Counted from the stretch's first letter, positions 21,915 through 34,260 are shown. The stretch: 64,000 nucleotides of DNA from Cryptomeria japonica (GCF_030272615.1 NC_081405.1:154365613-154429612); one strand, 5' to 3'. Numbers and translations: made by a program. Notes: generated from the sequence alone by a model not told the origin.

Positions 21915-24900
21915 TGTTGTTGTGTAGCTAGGTCGGATCCCTTCTAGGGCCGACCTAGTTCATAAAATGCCAAATGGCCTGTCGGCCTTGGCATTTGGAT
22001 ATCTCAGTTGTATGAGTCTAATTTGGGGCTGGCCCTATTAGGGCGAACCATGTGTGTGTAACTTATGATTAAGTTGAATGTAACTTGCAACTAAGGGAGA
22101 CTCATATGTAACTTGTAATATATATTTCTTACCCTATCCTTGGCGCCAAAAGTATATGGCTGACTTGAGGTCTATTAGGTGGTATTGATTCATATCTATG
22201 TTATCGGTTCTTCCCCTTTTGGCTTGGGTCCAGAACCTGGTTCGTGCCCGGTCCTGGTTCGGCCTGGGTTCGACCTAGGTTCCACCTGGGTCCTTCCCAG
22301 GTGCCCGGGTTCCCTGTGGGTCTTGCACAGGACCCACAGGGAACCCGGGTGGAACCCAGGAGGACCCACGTGAACCCAAGCCCGCGAGCTCCCAAAAATG
22401 GGGCCGATGGGTCAAAAAATAATAAAAAACAATAAAAAAAGATTTTTTAAAATAGTTTTTTAATAATAAAACCCTAATTCCCCCCTTTATGATGCATTTC
22501 ATGCATCAAAACATTCATTCAACTCATTCTATTTGCATTTTTGAAGATTTTTTCTCTAAAGCCAAGTTTCTTAGTTTTTGCATTTTTCTTCGAAGGTGGA
22601 GACTATGAAGATGTGAGACATGCATAAAAGGCGTAGGAATCACTGGAGAAGGAAGATTTAGCCATCAAAGGTGAGTGAATCTGAATTTTTTACGAGTTTT
22701 CAAGAATTTTTTCAAGTTTTTTTCAAATTTTTTAAATTTTTTTTTAAGTTTTGCTAATTTTTTAAAAATAAGTCATATATTTTTTTACACTTTATATGCA
22801 TAGTATGGGGTTATGATGCCAAAATTTTATCAATTTTTTTCAAAAATGTTGTGTTTTCTCTTTTTATTTTAGGTGCATTATTCATATAATCATACATAAT
22901 GGCTGAAATTGGAAGTGCAAGTGCAAGCTCTAGTTCAATTGCCCATACCCGAACTGAAAACAACCCCTTTAAAATTGATCAAGATTCACCACATTGGCAT
23001 TATACAACAATGATCAAGCAAGTGTCTGGTGGTGGGGGTTTTGTTTGGAAGTGTAACCATTGTGGCACTGAGTATACCAGCACATACTATCAAGTGAAAG
23101 GCCACCTTTGTTTCATCCCCAAGCGTGGAATAAAATTTTGTAAGGGATCAGATGGCAAGGGGCTGTCAAAAGCTCTAGTTTTGGAATATATTAGAGAACA
23201 AGAGGAAGCTGATAGGAGAAGTGGCAAAGAAAAGACTGATCATCCTTTTGTCCAGTCAAGCTCGAAGACTACGAGGCCTTCTAGTAGTATTGGCTCCACA
23301 AGACCAGCTGGTTTGCATCCTTTCATGCCAAAACCACCAGTTGCTTCACTAGAGAATCAAAATGTTGTGGCTTCGCAAAAAAGAGGCCCATTGGATACTG
23401 CCTTCAAAAATGAAATGAGAGAGATTGCAGATTAGAGCATTGGGCGTTGCCTTTATGGCAATGGGCTTCCTTTCAACCTTGGTAGATCACCTTACTTTCG
23501 GGACATGGTACATACCCTTTGCAAGACACCTTCTTATTATGTTTGTCCAAGGTATGAAAAGGTGAGAACCACCTTATTGGCAAAGGAGAAGTATTCGTAG
23601 AGTCACAGTTGAAAGTCATCAAAGATAATGGCCAGAAACAGGTTTGACCATCGTTTCTGATGGGTGGAAAGATTGTAAAAATAGGCCATTGATCAATTTT
23701 ATAGCAGTGTGCCCTAAAGGGGCAATGTTTTTGAAAGCAGTGGATTGTGAGGGGCAAGTGAAAGATGCAAGTTTCATTGCCAATATCCACATAGAATGCA
23801 TTGACATGGTGGGGCCTCAAAATGTTGTCCAAGTCATAACGGACAATGCTAAAAATTGTAGGGCAGCGGGGACTATAGTGGAGGCTACATACGGTCACAT
23901 CTTTTGGACACCATGTGCAATCCACTCAGTCATTTAAATCATGCAAAAGATTGGCACACAAATTGATTGGGTGAAAAAACTGTACTACGAGGACGAGGAG
24001 ATTCAAATGTTTGTGACTAATCATAATATGTCACAAGCCATTTTTAGGACCTTCTCCAAGTTGGAGTTGTTGAAGGTAATTACTAATTTAAATTTTATTT
24101 TTTAATTTTTGAGTTTTTATTTTTTATAATTGATATATGCTGTGTATTTTTTTTATGTCATGTTAGGTAGCTGAAACACGATTTGCATCTCACACGCTCG
24201 TCTTAAGACGACTTGTGAAGGTGCGAGAGGCCTTGAGTTCTATGGTCATCAACGGATTGTGGAGTGTATGGAACTAGGCCTAGACAGAAAGAGCTCTAAA
24301 AGTACGAGCATTGATATATGATTTATCAATAACATGAAGGACATGTAGGACTGCTCTGGGGTGACGATAAGAGCTTATCGTCTATGGTTGGGAAAACAAC
24401 AGATCTGATGTTTGCCTGTGGTTAATGAGTACTACCATAAAATCAACATGGTATCAGAGTAGGTTCGTCCTATAGAGCCTAACCACTTGAAGGCAGATCC
24501 TGTGCTTTTGAGGGAATTCAATCAAAGTAATTTGCAGATTGAGAAATCTAAGTGTAGGCAAAAGTCGATTACCGAGCCTCTTAACTCAGATGTGAGCATC
24601 GCATATGTTCTGCGGGGAGTATTGATCGTTTAGGTGCCAATGATTGCCATAGATCTGTTGTTAGTGCTCAATGACAGATTCTGTCCGATGCCTTGGCATT
24701 GAAAGTCGCCAAGCCTGGTATCGAAATGGTACGAGCATGCCCTATTTGGGTGAACCACCTGTGTGTAACTTATGATTAAGTTAAATGTAACTTGCAACTA
24801 AGGGAGACTCATATGTAACTTGTAATATATATTTCTGATCCTATCCTTGGTGCCAAAAGTATATGGCTGACTTGAGGTCTATTAGGAGGTATTGATTCAT

Positions 24901-25060
24901 ATATATGCAAGGTCATGATTGCATCAATATAGATGAATTCAATAACATGAAGGACATGTAGAGTGTTCGGGGGTGATGATAAGAGCTTATCGTCTATGGT
25001 TGGGAAGGCAACAAATCGGATGTTTGCTTGTGGTTAACGAGTACTACCATAAAATCAACA
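21915..25060 (+). mobile_element. Copia-type LTR element F nested in LTR E
   Basis: It begins TGTTGTTGTGTAGC (21915) and ends ATCAACA (25060). The 5' LTR ends ATCAACA at 24448 and is followed at once by the primer-binding site TGGTATCAGAG (24449-24459). The 3' LTR (24738-25060) is truncated at its 5' side. Blocks 22032-22205 and 24325-24448 of the 5' LTR match 24738-24905 and 24930-25060 of the 3' LTR. The internal region is only about 290 bp with no coding potential. The 5' LTR is split by a hAT fragment. Host LTR E resumes at 25061, but a stretch of about 27 bp (AAGTAAATTTTGCC...GATAT) is present on both sides, far longer than a normal TSD. Confidence 0.72.
22206..24310 (+). pseudogene. hAT transposon fragment with BED zinc finger, inside LTR of F
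   Basis: After a GC-rich, strongly self-complementary leader (22215-22390), an open frame at 22899-23435 starts MAEIGSASASSSS and contains a BED-type finger (WKCNHCGTEY ... VKGHLCFIPK ... KFC), the DNA-binding end of hAT transposases. A broken continuation reads TIVSDGWKDCKNRPLINF, AMFLKAVDCEG, NVVQVITDNAKN and FWTPCAIHSVI (23644-23935), then WVKKLYYEDEEI. An intron follows (GTAATTAC at about 24076 to TTAG at 24167) before ETRFASHTLVLRRLVKVREAL. Translation stops matching hAT near 24310, so the C-terminal dimerisation part is missing. There are stops after 23435 and at 23600 and 23937. It is distinct from the hAT relic at the left of the window. Confidence 0.8.
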
Positions 25061-26255
25061 AAGTAAATTTTGCCAAAAAGATATTATAGAAAGACAAACT
25101 GGTTGATCCATCTTGAAATTCACCATGGACAACAAGCACAATAACTCCCAAAATTCGCTAAGTACAAGAAAAATTGTTCATGACAAAAGAGACGCATAAC
25201 TGTCCAAGCTCACCAGGACATGATGGATGAAGATTCACCAAAAGATGATTGACCAAAAGTTCTTCCAAGATCAGATCCAAGACAATTCAAGACAATATGT
25301 CTTAGCATATTCCAGGAACGTATTCCAAGCCTTCCAAGTTTGTTTTCAAGAAATGAAACATGAATCGAAACCTGTCCAAAGATGTGGAACCAAAATTTGC
25401 TAAGGAATGAGACATGTCCAAGGTCTTGTCCAACTAAATCAAGCACAATCCAAAATGAAATTTGTCAAAGACACGTGACTATCCAAACTTTCCATTGCCA
25501 TGAAGCATACCAAGATATCAAGACTGAGACAAAATTGTCCGAACTTTTCAAACCCTAAGACATGAAGAAATTGTCCAAACCCTTAGATTTTGATCACAAT
25601 TCACATGAAATCAGACCAGCAAGTTGGAAGATAATTTTATTTTCCAAAATTTTCAAAATTATTATTTTCAACACTTGAGAAGTTTTCAAAATTCAAAATT
25701 TCTAGAAAGTTCTAGAAGATTCTTGGATAAAATTGATTTTTTGTGAGAGAATAAAACTTTCCGTTTTGGAAACATAAAAAAAAAAACAAAACACAAAAAA
25801 CAATAAAACAAAATAAAACTTCTAAGTTTATGAATCCAAAATTCTATATATTCTCAACCCATTCAATTCATAATTCATTATTCAGGTTGAGAATTTTGGA
25901 GAGCTTTGAAGAGAAGCTTTCTCTTAAAGTTCTCAAGAATTGTCCAGAAGTGAAAATTTCTAGGTGTTAAGAAGTCAAGAAATCAAGAACTTTCTCTGAT
26001 TTTAGGACAGATTTTCAGAATCAGAGGTAAATTTCAGTCATAAAGAGGATTCAAAACCTCAATTTGACTAAATTTCCACACCCTTATGTCTTAATTTTTA
26101 TTGATTTTTTGGCCAAACCCTTCACTTTCAATATGCTTTTTCCAAAAATTTTAACCCTTTTTTAGGCTGAAAGTGAAAATTTTAGGAAGGAGAATTTAAA
26201 AATCAGAATTAAATTTTGGAAATAATGTTAAGTTTCATGTGTTTTGCAGATAGCA
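25061..26255 (+). promoter_or_regulatory. LTR E upstream region with P1-like TATA and candidate 5'-UTR intron
   Basis: A TATA-like CTATATATTCTC at 25848-25859 precedes the ORF relic by about 400 bp. A possible donor (AGAG|GTAAAT near 26027) and acceptor (GTTTTGCAG at 26249) would remove an intron just before the ATG at 26256. LTR B has a comparable arrangement. Inference from sequence only. Confidence 0.4.
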
Positions 26256-29200
26256 ATGAAGTTCGCCAGCAAGGGAGTGCAACAGGAATCTAAAATCAAA
26301 TCCAAATGGAAGAATATCACCGACATAGATCTCGGGCATGTTGATATGGAGGAGTTCAAGAAAAGGATGTATGGATATGATGGACACATTCCTACACCAA
26401 TTGCTTGCAAGATGATGCAGAATGGAATTGTCTAGGCAGCTGGGTTTCCACCAGCCAAGGAATGTACTAAATTAATAGTCGAATGTGCTTTGCACTATAA
26501 AGCACAGTCGAGAGAAATTATGCACCAGATGGAAGAGTCCCAGCTAATCTTTTAGAACTGTCCATCCAAGAAACTTTTGGCATACCGAAGCACAGTAAAA
26601 CCACCTATAAGACTAAGGAGTAGGCCTAGAGAGTCTATAACAATTAGTCGGAACTCTGTGTTGCGAATGTGAATAAGTTTTGGCTGGAGAAGAAGAGACC
26701 TCATGGAAAAGTACCTAAGTATTTATTGCGTCCATACTTCAAAGAAGAATATGGAGATCTCATCCTACTGCTGAATCGAATAATGGGCAGCTCTAAGGGT
26801 CAATTGTTCCAAACATGGATGTATTATTTCATGGACAAGATCATTGCAGGAACCGAGTTGTTCAACTGGTGACGTATAATCAGTGACAAGCTTCATGAGC
26901 AGTTGATCAACTTGGATAGGATAAAGGCATTCCACATGAGTTCATACATAATCTATATATTGGCTGCAACCTACAAATATTTAGGACTGATCTATAAGGG
27001 CATAGTAGGGAGTGGTGAGAATGAGTTCAAGTCATATGATTGTTATCCTTAGTTGAAGATTAAGGATAAGAGTTTCCGAGCCCATGACGGATTTCTAATG
27101 TACGTCACCAGAACGCTGCAAGGAGGTACTCATAACAGACTTTCTCATGAATCGAAAAGTTTAATCAACAAGTACGGATCCTGATTTATCCAGTTTTCGA
27201 AGTTCACCTGTATCAGAATCCAAGGTTTCATTGGCCGTCCTTACCTATTGCCAGTCTACCCAACCAACAGGATGGTCCTACTAGAAGTTCTTAGACAATT
27301 GGAGACATATCAAAGCTTCAAAAGAACAAGGCAGAAGGCAGTTGTATCATTTCCATTCTTTATTGGAAATATGGAAGAATCTTGTTCGGCACATGCAACT
27401 GAAAGTGCCAGGCTAGAGATGTAGTGGTATCCTTTTACCTTCTACCAATCCAGAGCTAATTTTGATCCTGACCACAACATCAGATCAACAAAGGAGGAAA
27501 GATTCAGACATATAGTGGATATAGAAAACTATGGGGCAAATGCGGAAGATGAATTTGATATCAAAAAAAGAATGTGTTCCAGGTTGTTAGTAAATTTCAT
27601 TAGGATGATCGGACCTTTCATTGTGCTCGATCAGCTGGAAGATGATGGAGAACATACTCAACCAGACTTTGATGAGCATGCACACCTTCCTCATATCAAG
27701 TGGTCAGGGCCAGATCATGTAGACTTAACCATCCTAATGAGATCGGTCATGAAATATCCCAGGTGGTGGGTTGGTTAGCAATGTGAAAGGTTGAATAAGA
27801 AAAATGTAACTTTGACCTATAGCCTGATGGGAGCAATGGAAGGATATTCTTCAAATGAAGAAGCAACTCTAGGTGCAGGACCAAGCGAGAATGCTAAAAG
27901 GAAAGGGAAGGAAATCGAAAATTAAGAATCTGCTCAAAAGAAGCAAAGGGTAGAGCCATCTTGTTCAACCACATCAAGGAATGAGAAATACATATTGACT
28001 GTTGATGAGTCATTGGCTGAAATAGAAATTCCTTCTCCAGACCATAGAGAAAATGCAGAGTTAGCCTATTAGGAGGATGATCAACCACTATCTCCTACTG
28101 ACACAGAAATCCTAGAGTCTGAGCATGATACATATATTGAAGCAGAAGGAGAGTTTCAAGAAGGAATGATTTCCGGTCCGGGGAATTGCACGTGACCAAG
28201 AAACAAAAGACGGTCAAGAAGTGTAAGGCGTTCAACAACCTACGATTCTTGCATGGCTGAGGGAGAGATTAAAAATGAACACACAATCAATGGAAGAGCC
28301 AGAAGAGGATGACATGGCTGATTTCATAGCCAGATTAGAACAAATTGCTGTGAAGAAGCCGACCAAAAGATTTTCTACCATCCAAAGAGATGAGACATGC
28401 AATCGTATAGTACAAATTGCGGTGCCTAAAGTAGACAAGGCAAAAGGGGACATTGGTCCACATGAGTATGAAATTACCACCTTTGACCTGGGACCAACTA
28501 CAAAGGCCCAAGGTAAGGAAGATCTGGACAATTCAGTCGCATCCATAAAGGCGCAGTTGGATGAAGAAACAGAGAAGAAGCAAGAATATAGGAAAGAAGT
28601 GGAACGTTTAAGAGATTATATTCAACACTTGACTACGAAGCCACTCAATCAAGCAAATCCAGAGACTCCTACTTTTGGATTCATAGTAGGTCGCCACACA
28701 TTCTGAAGAAGATACAATAATAGCCTGAGAAACTAGAGATTGGATAGAAAGTATAAAAGAAGCAGCCACCAAGTTCATAGAAGGGATTGCATCAACATAT
28801 GATCAAACTTCTTCTTTGCTTTCCAGGATTGAGAATATGGCAGAAATATGGTTTGATTTCCAGGATGTCCAAGATAGAATCATTCCATCCCTTAGAGAGC
28901 TGAAAGGAATCTCATCTCAAGAGTTGGTCAATCAGAAGATAATTGAAGCAGGGGCTGCTTATGATTTCCACAATTGGCTTTGGACATTGATTGCACAAAA
29001 TGAGGTCTTGGAAAAGGTGTAGATTGATGCTGACAAAATAGAGGAGTAGATAAAGGTGATTCAAGACAAGACATTCCTTGTAGTGACATAAATGATTGGA
29101 AAGGATACCCTCCGAGAGAATGATATGGAGTTGGGGAATTCGGAGGTCAAAGTTCAAAACATCTTCTTTCCTTCCACAGGACCAATCTTGAAGGATAGCT

Positions 29201-29402
29201 TGGCTAAGGCGTCAAGCCTCATGTCCATTAAAGATGCCTTCCACAAACAGGAATTGGATTGGGAAATCACCTTTGCTTTGTGCGCCGATAACTTGGATGG
29301 ATTAGAATTCAAAGTCAACCTATTGCCACATGTCTCCATTGATGAGGTTGACCAGATTGTGTCCAGGTTCATCGAATATCAGAAGAAGGGGGTGCAATCC
29401 TA
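26256..29402 (+). pseudogene. Decayed homologue of the LTR B accessory ORF
   Basis: Reading through stops, this region is colinear with the 1076-aa protein encoded in LTR B from end to end. Shared blocks include SKWKNI, AAGFPPA, KAFHMSSYIIYI, TRTLQGGTHNRLS, FIQFSKFT, RFRHI, HEYEITTFDLGPTT, a coiled-coil-like EETEKKQEYRKEVERL, and a C-terminus DQIVSRFIEYQKK. Several in-frame stops, mostly TAG, interrupt it, and the separately open pieces are 26669-26872, 27515-27778, 28275-28706, 28816-29022 and 29092-29403. It lies in the U3 part of the 5' LTR, upstream of the telo-box and second TATA. No known enzymatic motif was recognised. Confidence 0.85.
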
Positions 29403-29459
29403 AAAGATAGCATCTCGTGCCACTTGTCTTATGTGCAGTTATTCATAGTTTATTTTTGG

Positions 29460-29549
29460 AAACCCTAATTAGGGTTGTGTTGTTTAGATCTTGACTATTG
29501 ATCTTAAATTGATATCGGCCATTTATTTTTCTTTCAAAACTCTATATAA
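29460..29549 (+). promoter_or_regulatory. Telo-box palindrome and TATA box P2 of LTR E
   Basis: AAACCCTAATTAGGGTT at 29460-29476 and CTATATAAACC at 29542-29552, in the same order and spacing as in LTRs A and B. Confidence 0.55.
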
Positions 29550-30361
29550 ACCCCTCATTCTCTCATTTCAGTGTTGTGGAGAGTTTTATGAGATTGTTGC
29601 ACAGAGCTATTTGAGTAATAAAATATTCATTATCAGTATTGTTTTGAATTCTTTTTATTGCTAAATTGTTGCATGGTTACATAGTCTCTTCAACAATTAG
29701 ATTAGATTTACTTAAGTAACTTGTTTTCAAGTTGTTAGATGAATGATAGATCTGATAGCCTTGATTGGTGAAATTTTGCTCATACTTTTGTTGGATGGAT
29801 GATTTCCTTTCAATGTGCAAAGTTAGTCTGAGCTGTTTTAAATATGGATGTTTAACTTCTACTTGGAGCGATATTGTTCAATTGTTGGTATCCTTCCTAA
29901 GTGTGAAAACCTTAAGTATAACCTTAGAAGATTGCACCTGCTTTGCGTAGTTGTCTGAGTGGCGAAACAGAGCGTCGTTTTCGGTTTCATCCAGTCATTA
30001 CCGTCTCTTGAATTCATAGGAATAGCTTAGAAGTAGTATAGAATCCCTAAACCTTCATCCTTTTTTATCTTTTTGAAGTCCTAAACCAGAAAATCCAAAA
30101 ACATAGAGCATAAGTTGTTAAATCTGCCTAAGTTCAACTTGTGAGTGATACTAGTTAACAAACGTAAGTCCCCCTTGAGATTTTTAGCACACACTACCCA
30201 AGCAGCTATCCCGCTAAAGTCGCTCGTTCGCACATATAAACCTTGGAATCGCCTTGTGGTCTTCTCGCAATCTTGGCACAAGTAGTGATTTTGTTCAGTA
30301 GAGGATAAAGTATCCTTGTGGTATTTTATTTTAAGTGTTCGGTAGATGATAAAATGTCCAC

Positions 30362-30640
30362 AAACATAAATTGGCACTAGGAGGAGGGCTGATCATTGTG
30401 AATGCCCAAACAACTGAACTCAAGATCTTATCAAGTCTTTTTTGGAGGAATTATCCAGAGCTCTTTTACCATCCTCCGCACCAACATAAATTGGCGCTAG
30501 AAGGAGGGCCTAATCGCGATGAATGCCTGAACAGTTGAATTTCGGATCATATCAATTCATACTTGTGGAGTAATTTCAAGGCCTTTTTCACCCTCCTTCG
30601 TGACCAACATAAATTGGCGCTAGGAGGGCTGATTATTGTT
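30362..30640 (+). repeat. Tripled primer-binding-site block behind LTR E
   Basis: ACATAAATTGGCGCTAG or its one-base variant (TTGGCACTAG) followed by AAGGAGGG or AGGAGGG occurs at about 30364, 30484 and 30605, so the unit is about 120 bp. The first copy directly follows the LTR end, where the minus-strand primer site must lie. TGGCGC fits the start of plant gypsy primer sites. The tRNA was not identified. Confidence 0.65.
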
Positions 30641-30696
30641 TCACACGCAAATTGGTAATTGTTATTTATAGATTGAAATAGTAGGCATGAAGCAGT

Positions 30697-32520
30697 ATGG
30701 TGTTGCTGCATGAGTTTCCTTTTGACATACCTTTTGAGCAACCAGAATCTAGACAATACCAGACAAACATCACTGATCAATTGTGTTCGCTTGCTTGGAA
30801 GTCAACAACAAACCACACTCAATTCAAACAAGCAAGCCGAGTTATTGTTGAAGAAGAGGAGAAAGGCTGGAAAATTGAAGCAGAAATCGAGAAATATTTG
30901 AAGGAACAAAGATTTTTTGCCCTTAACAACAAATTCACAGAGATATATGATGACTTTCATTGAAATCAACTGCTCAATCTGAGAAATGATGGAAAATGGG
31001 ACTTCCAATTGTTCCTCCTCCACCTTGTAGAGATCCCGATCCTGTTGTATAGCCGAACCTGATTCTCAACGACAAGCAAGAAAACGTAATTACAGAATTG
31101 TACACTTTAGCGTGGGAAACAAAAACAAGCTCTGCTGATTATAGTCGAATGTGCTTTGTTCTTGAGGAAGAAGAAGAAATTGCTGATTGTATTGACGCCG
31201 AAATACAAAGAGAGCAACGTCTATTGCCACCCCAAGAAGTTGAACTAGCTCCTATACCTGCTTCTGCACCACCTTGACAAGATTAAGCAAAGTCATGCTA
31301 GACGTGCAAGTTCCCCTTCGCCAGGCAAGTTCCAAAGAGTCCTGAGGTCAGCTCCGAGTTCATCTAAGAAGTTTGTAGAGTTAGAATCCTCCACTAGAAT
31401 CAAGCAAAGAAAAAGAGCAGTTGCGACAAGTGAAGGAGAAGATTCGTCAAGAGAAGGGATACCTGTTGAAGAAGATATTTCTAGTTTGTTCCATATTTCT
31501 AGCTTGTTTCAAACTCCTATTGTAGAGGTTTCAATTCCAAGGGATACCCAAGAAGTCCTAGTGTTAGAAATTCCACTTTCGGAAGTTAACACATCTCTAG
31601 TAAGAGTCACACTAGTTCAAGAAGTATCCCCACCAGCATCCCCACCTCCAGTTGTTCAACAAATTCAAGCAGGAGTACATCAAATAAACGTTCCAATGGT
31701 GTGGTGTTGGACAAATGCATCAGCTATGTCCTTTACCGTTTATTATAATATGCCAAAGAACTCGGAACAATTTTGTTCGAAATTCCACAGTAATGACCCA
31801 AGCCGATCTGCAGAGGAACATATTAAAATTTTCGAAGATCTTCTCCATAACAAAGATATCCAAGAAGAGGATATCACATGTAGATTGTTTCCTTACATTT
31901 TTGATGAATAAGCCTCTCACTGGTATATCTATCTGCCGGCTGAATCTATCCGCAACTGGGAAGAAATAAAGGATGTTTTCTTAGAGAAATTCAGAGCACC
32001 GATTTCATTGATAGACTTGTATAGACAATTTGTGGAAGTGAAGAGACAACCACACAAACCGATCAACACGTTCAATAGTAAATTCCACAAGGCTTACACA
32101 AGGTTGCGAGATCCTTACAACTTGGATAATGCTGCAGCATATAAAGTAGACTACGCAGCTTTAGACCGTCTTACCGCTATGTTTATAAAATCAAAGGCTG
32201 CCATCCTAGCAAATTTAAAGGAAGCATATGCTGCAGCAGTTAGCAATGAATTGGGAGTAGGTACTACCTCAAGACCACTCAATTATTTGGGTATTCCTGC
32301 TGCCCAAGATCAAATTCAAGAAATCAATCGAGCGTTGGCTCAACATACTCTTGTGATGAATCTGGTCCTACTTCGAATAATCAATTAGTTCTCCACCCAG
32401 GAGGACCTATTTCTTAGGCTCCACTCGCACAACCAGTATATCTTCAAAATACAATGATCTCAGTCTGAACTCCAGAGGAGAAAGAAGAAATGAAAGAATG
32501 GATTGACTAGGTTAGTAAAT
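30697..32520 (+). pseudogene. gag of element E
   Basis: A first open stretch (30697-30963) and a second (about 31069-31280) carry related blocks (ITDQLCSLAW...EAEIEKYLKEQR and ITELYTLAW...DAEIQREQR), an apparent internal duplication. The retrotransposon gag domain follows at 31690-32150, with FHSNDPSRSAEEHIKIFEDL, SHWYIYLPAESIRNWEEI, FLEKFRAP and TFNSKFHKAYTRLRD. In life this would form the nucleocapsid shell. Stops lie at 30961, 31276, 31909 and 32386, among others. A glutamine/asparagine-rich stretch (32540-32720) links it to the next part. Confidence 0.8.
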
Positions 32521-32840
32521 TATCAACCGAGGTCACATATTTAAGGAATCAAAACAATCAAATACAAAATATGCAAAGAAATTATCAGTCAACTCAAGGG
32601 AATTATCAAGGTCAAAGTTCTTCTGGATGCCAAAGGGATCACCAAAATTTCCAGAGAGACAATCAGAATTATGAAGGAAATAATCAAGGATTCCGGAACA
32701 ACAATCAAGGATTCCAAAAGAAAACATGGAATACTGGACCCAACAACGGTACCGTACCATCGCCCTTATATAATCAACCGACCATTGATAACTGTCCTGC
32801 AGATAAAGTATTCCTGGTTGAAACAACATTATCAGGATGG

Positions 32841-32893
32841 TGTAGACTACACAACACCAATCAACATTCTGAATTGAATTGTCACGAGTTCCA
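32841..32893 (+). pseudogene. Zinc-knuckle-like motif of element E
   Basis: CRLHNTNQHSELNCHEF has the C-H-H-C layout usual in Tat-type gag proteins. A similar motif, CCICDTSHSEFTCKMYQ, occurs at about 34607-34657. The sequence between about 33027 and 33690 is coding-like, proline/glutamine-rich and broken by stops. Confidence 0.5.
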
Positions 32894-33879
32894 AGTAGCA
32901 GCGGAAATCTTTAGGAACGAGAAAAGAAATACAAAAGATCCTTTTGTGACAGGATATGAGCTGGTCCCTGCACCAAGGTACGACCAAGCCCTTGTTTTTG
33001 AAAATGTCAAAGAATATGCTCCATAATGGCCTAATACAAGATTCCCACTTGCATCTGCGAATGGCCCAGTGGAGACACCACAATACCAAGCTAGGCTGGA
33101 TACACAAGTCCCACCAAACCAACCAGCTCTGATTAATGGTTATAGTTTTCCCCCATTGAACAATAGCATACTAGTACAAGGTACTAGAGAAGTACAAGCA
33201 TTACAACAGACGTCAGGAAACTCTCTCAAGGTGTACTAGAGGAATGTTCGCCAAAGTGATCCTTTAATCACATCCATCCCTCCGAATAATTTCCAGACTC
33301 CACCAAATCCAAATGCTACAAATGTGCCATCTCTTCCAAGAGATTCACGTGAATATCGTCAACAAAATATCCAAGCAAATGGGACAAGACAAGTTACGAC
33401 ACCACTAGTTGAACAAAGACAACAAACAACTCCTCAGGCTGGGCAGTCACAAGCTTAGGCACGAGATCGTCCCAAGGAAGAGTTGAAGAGATTAGGTACA
33501 TATGTACTAGAAGAATTCAAGAAAATGAAGGTCAGCTTTCCCTTGATCAAGCTGATGAAAATTCCAGAGATTCAAGAAACACTCTTGAATGGTATAACCG
33601 AAGTTGTCGCTCCAAGGAGCACTTCACAGAATATGCCAAATAGAAATATACATAATGCTCCAACAAATACAAATGTTATCTAGGATACACAAGAAATGTC
33701 AATTGATGCTCCGCAACAACAACCTCCTCATTTTGTAGGAATGGTCCAAACATCATCAAGAAGTTCGAAACAAGAAGAAATCATACCAGAAGAAGTTCTT
33801 GGGGACACAAATATATTCCTAGAAGAAATTTTGACAAATGAGCTACCGCTGGCTTCGCAGAAGAAAGGAAAAAGTCAAG

Positions 33880-34260
33880 ATGACAACAATCAAATAAAAC
33901 ATCCAGTGATCCTTTACCAAGGGAAAGATGAGCCTCCGATGTTTTTACTGCCAGTCAGAATATTTGGGAAACTTGTACATAATTGTTTGGTAGACTCCGG
34001 TGCTCCCAACAACATGATGCCTCTAGTTATGTGCAAAAACTAGGAGTGATACCTACACGGACCAACAAAAAGGTCACTCAGTTGGACAAAACAGAAGTTC
34101 TTGTGATCGGAGAATTGAATAATATTCATATGCAACTAGCGGCAGATCCTAGAGTATAGAGTTGTATCGACATTTCTGTTGTCAATATCCCAGATGGTTA
34201 TGGAATGCTACTAAGTAGGGATTGGTCGAGAAAATTGAATGGATATATTTCCATCAACTT
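33880..34260 (+). pseudogene. Aspartic protease of element E
   Basis: The catalytic loop reads NCLVDSGAPNNMMP (34000 region), a retropepsin-type D-S-G triad, preceded by FLLPVRIFGK. A stop follows at 34041-34043, then LLSRDWSRKLNGYISINF, the C-terminal part of the fold (gypsy family: LLGRDW). The enzyme would have cleaved Gag-Pol. Confidence 0.75.

Larger units (their letters stand above)
18212..30366 (+). repeat. 5' LTR of element E (contains decayed U3 ORF)
   Basis: It starts TGTTGTGACC and ends near CCACAAACA. Both ends align with solo LTR B: the last 65 bp share GAGGATAA...GTATTTTATT...GATG. Without the nested element at 21915-25060 it is about 9 kb. In order it holds the terminal hairpins, a roughly 115-bp tandem repeat, degenerate AAATTGTCC and AGAAGTTCGAA repeat fields, a TATA-like box (about 25850), a decayed homologue of the 1076-aa ORF, the telo-box palindrome, a second TATA box and U5. 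The right boundary is set by the primer-site block at 30367. Confidence 0.75.
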
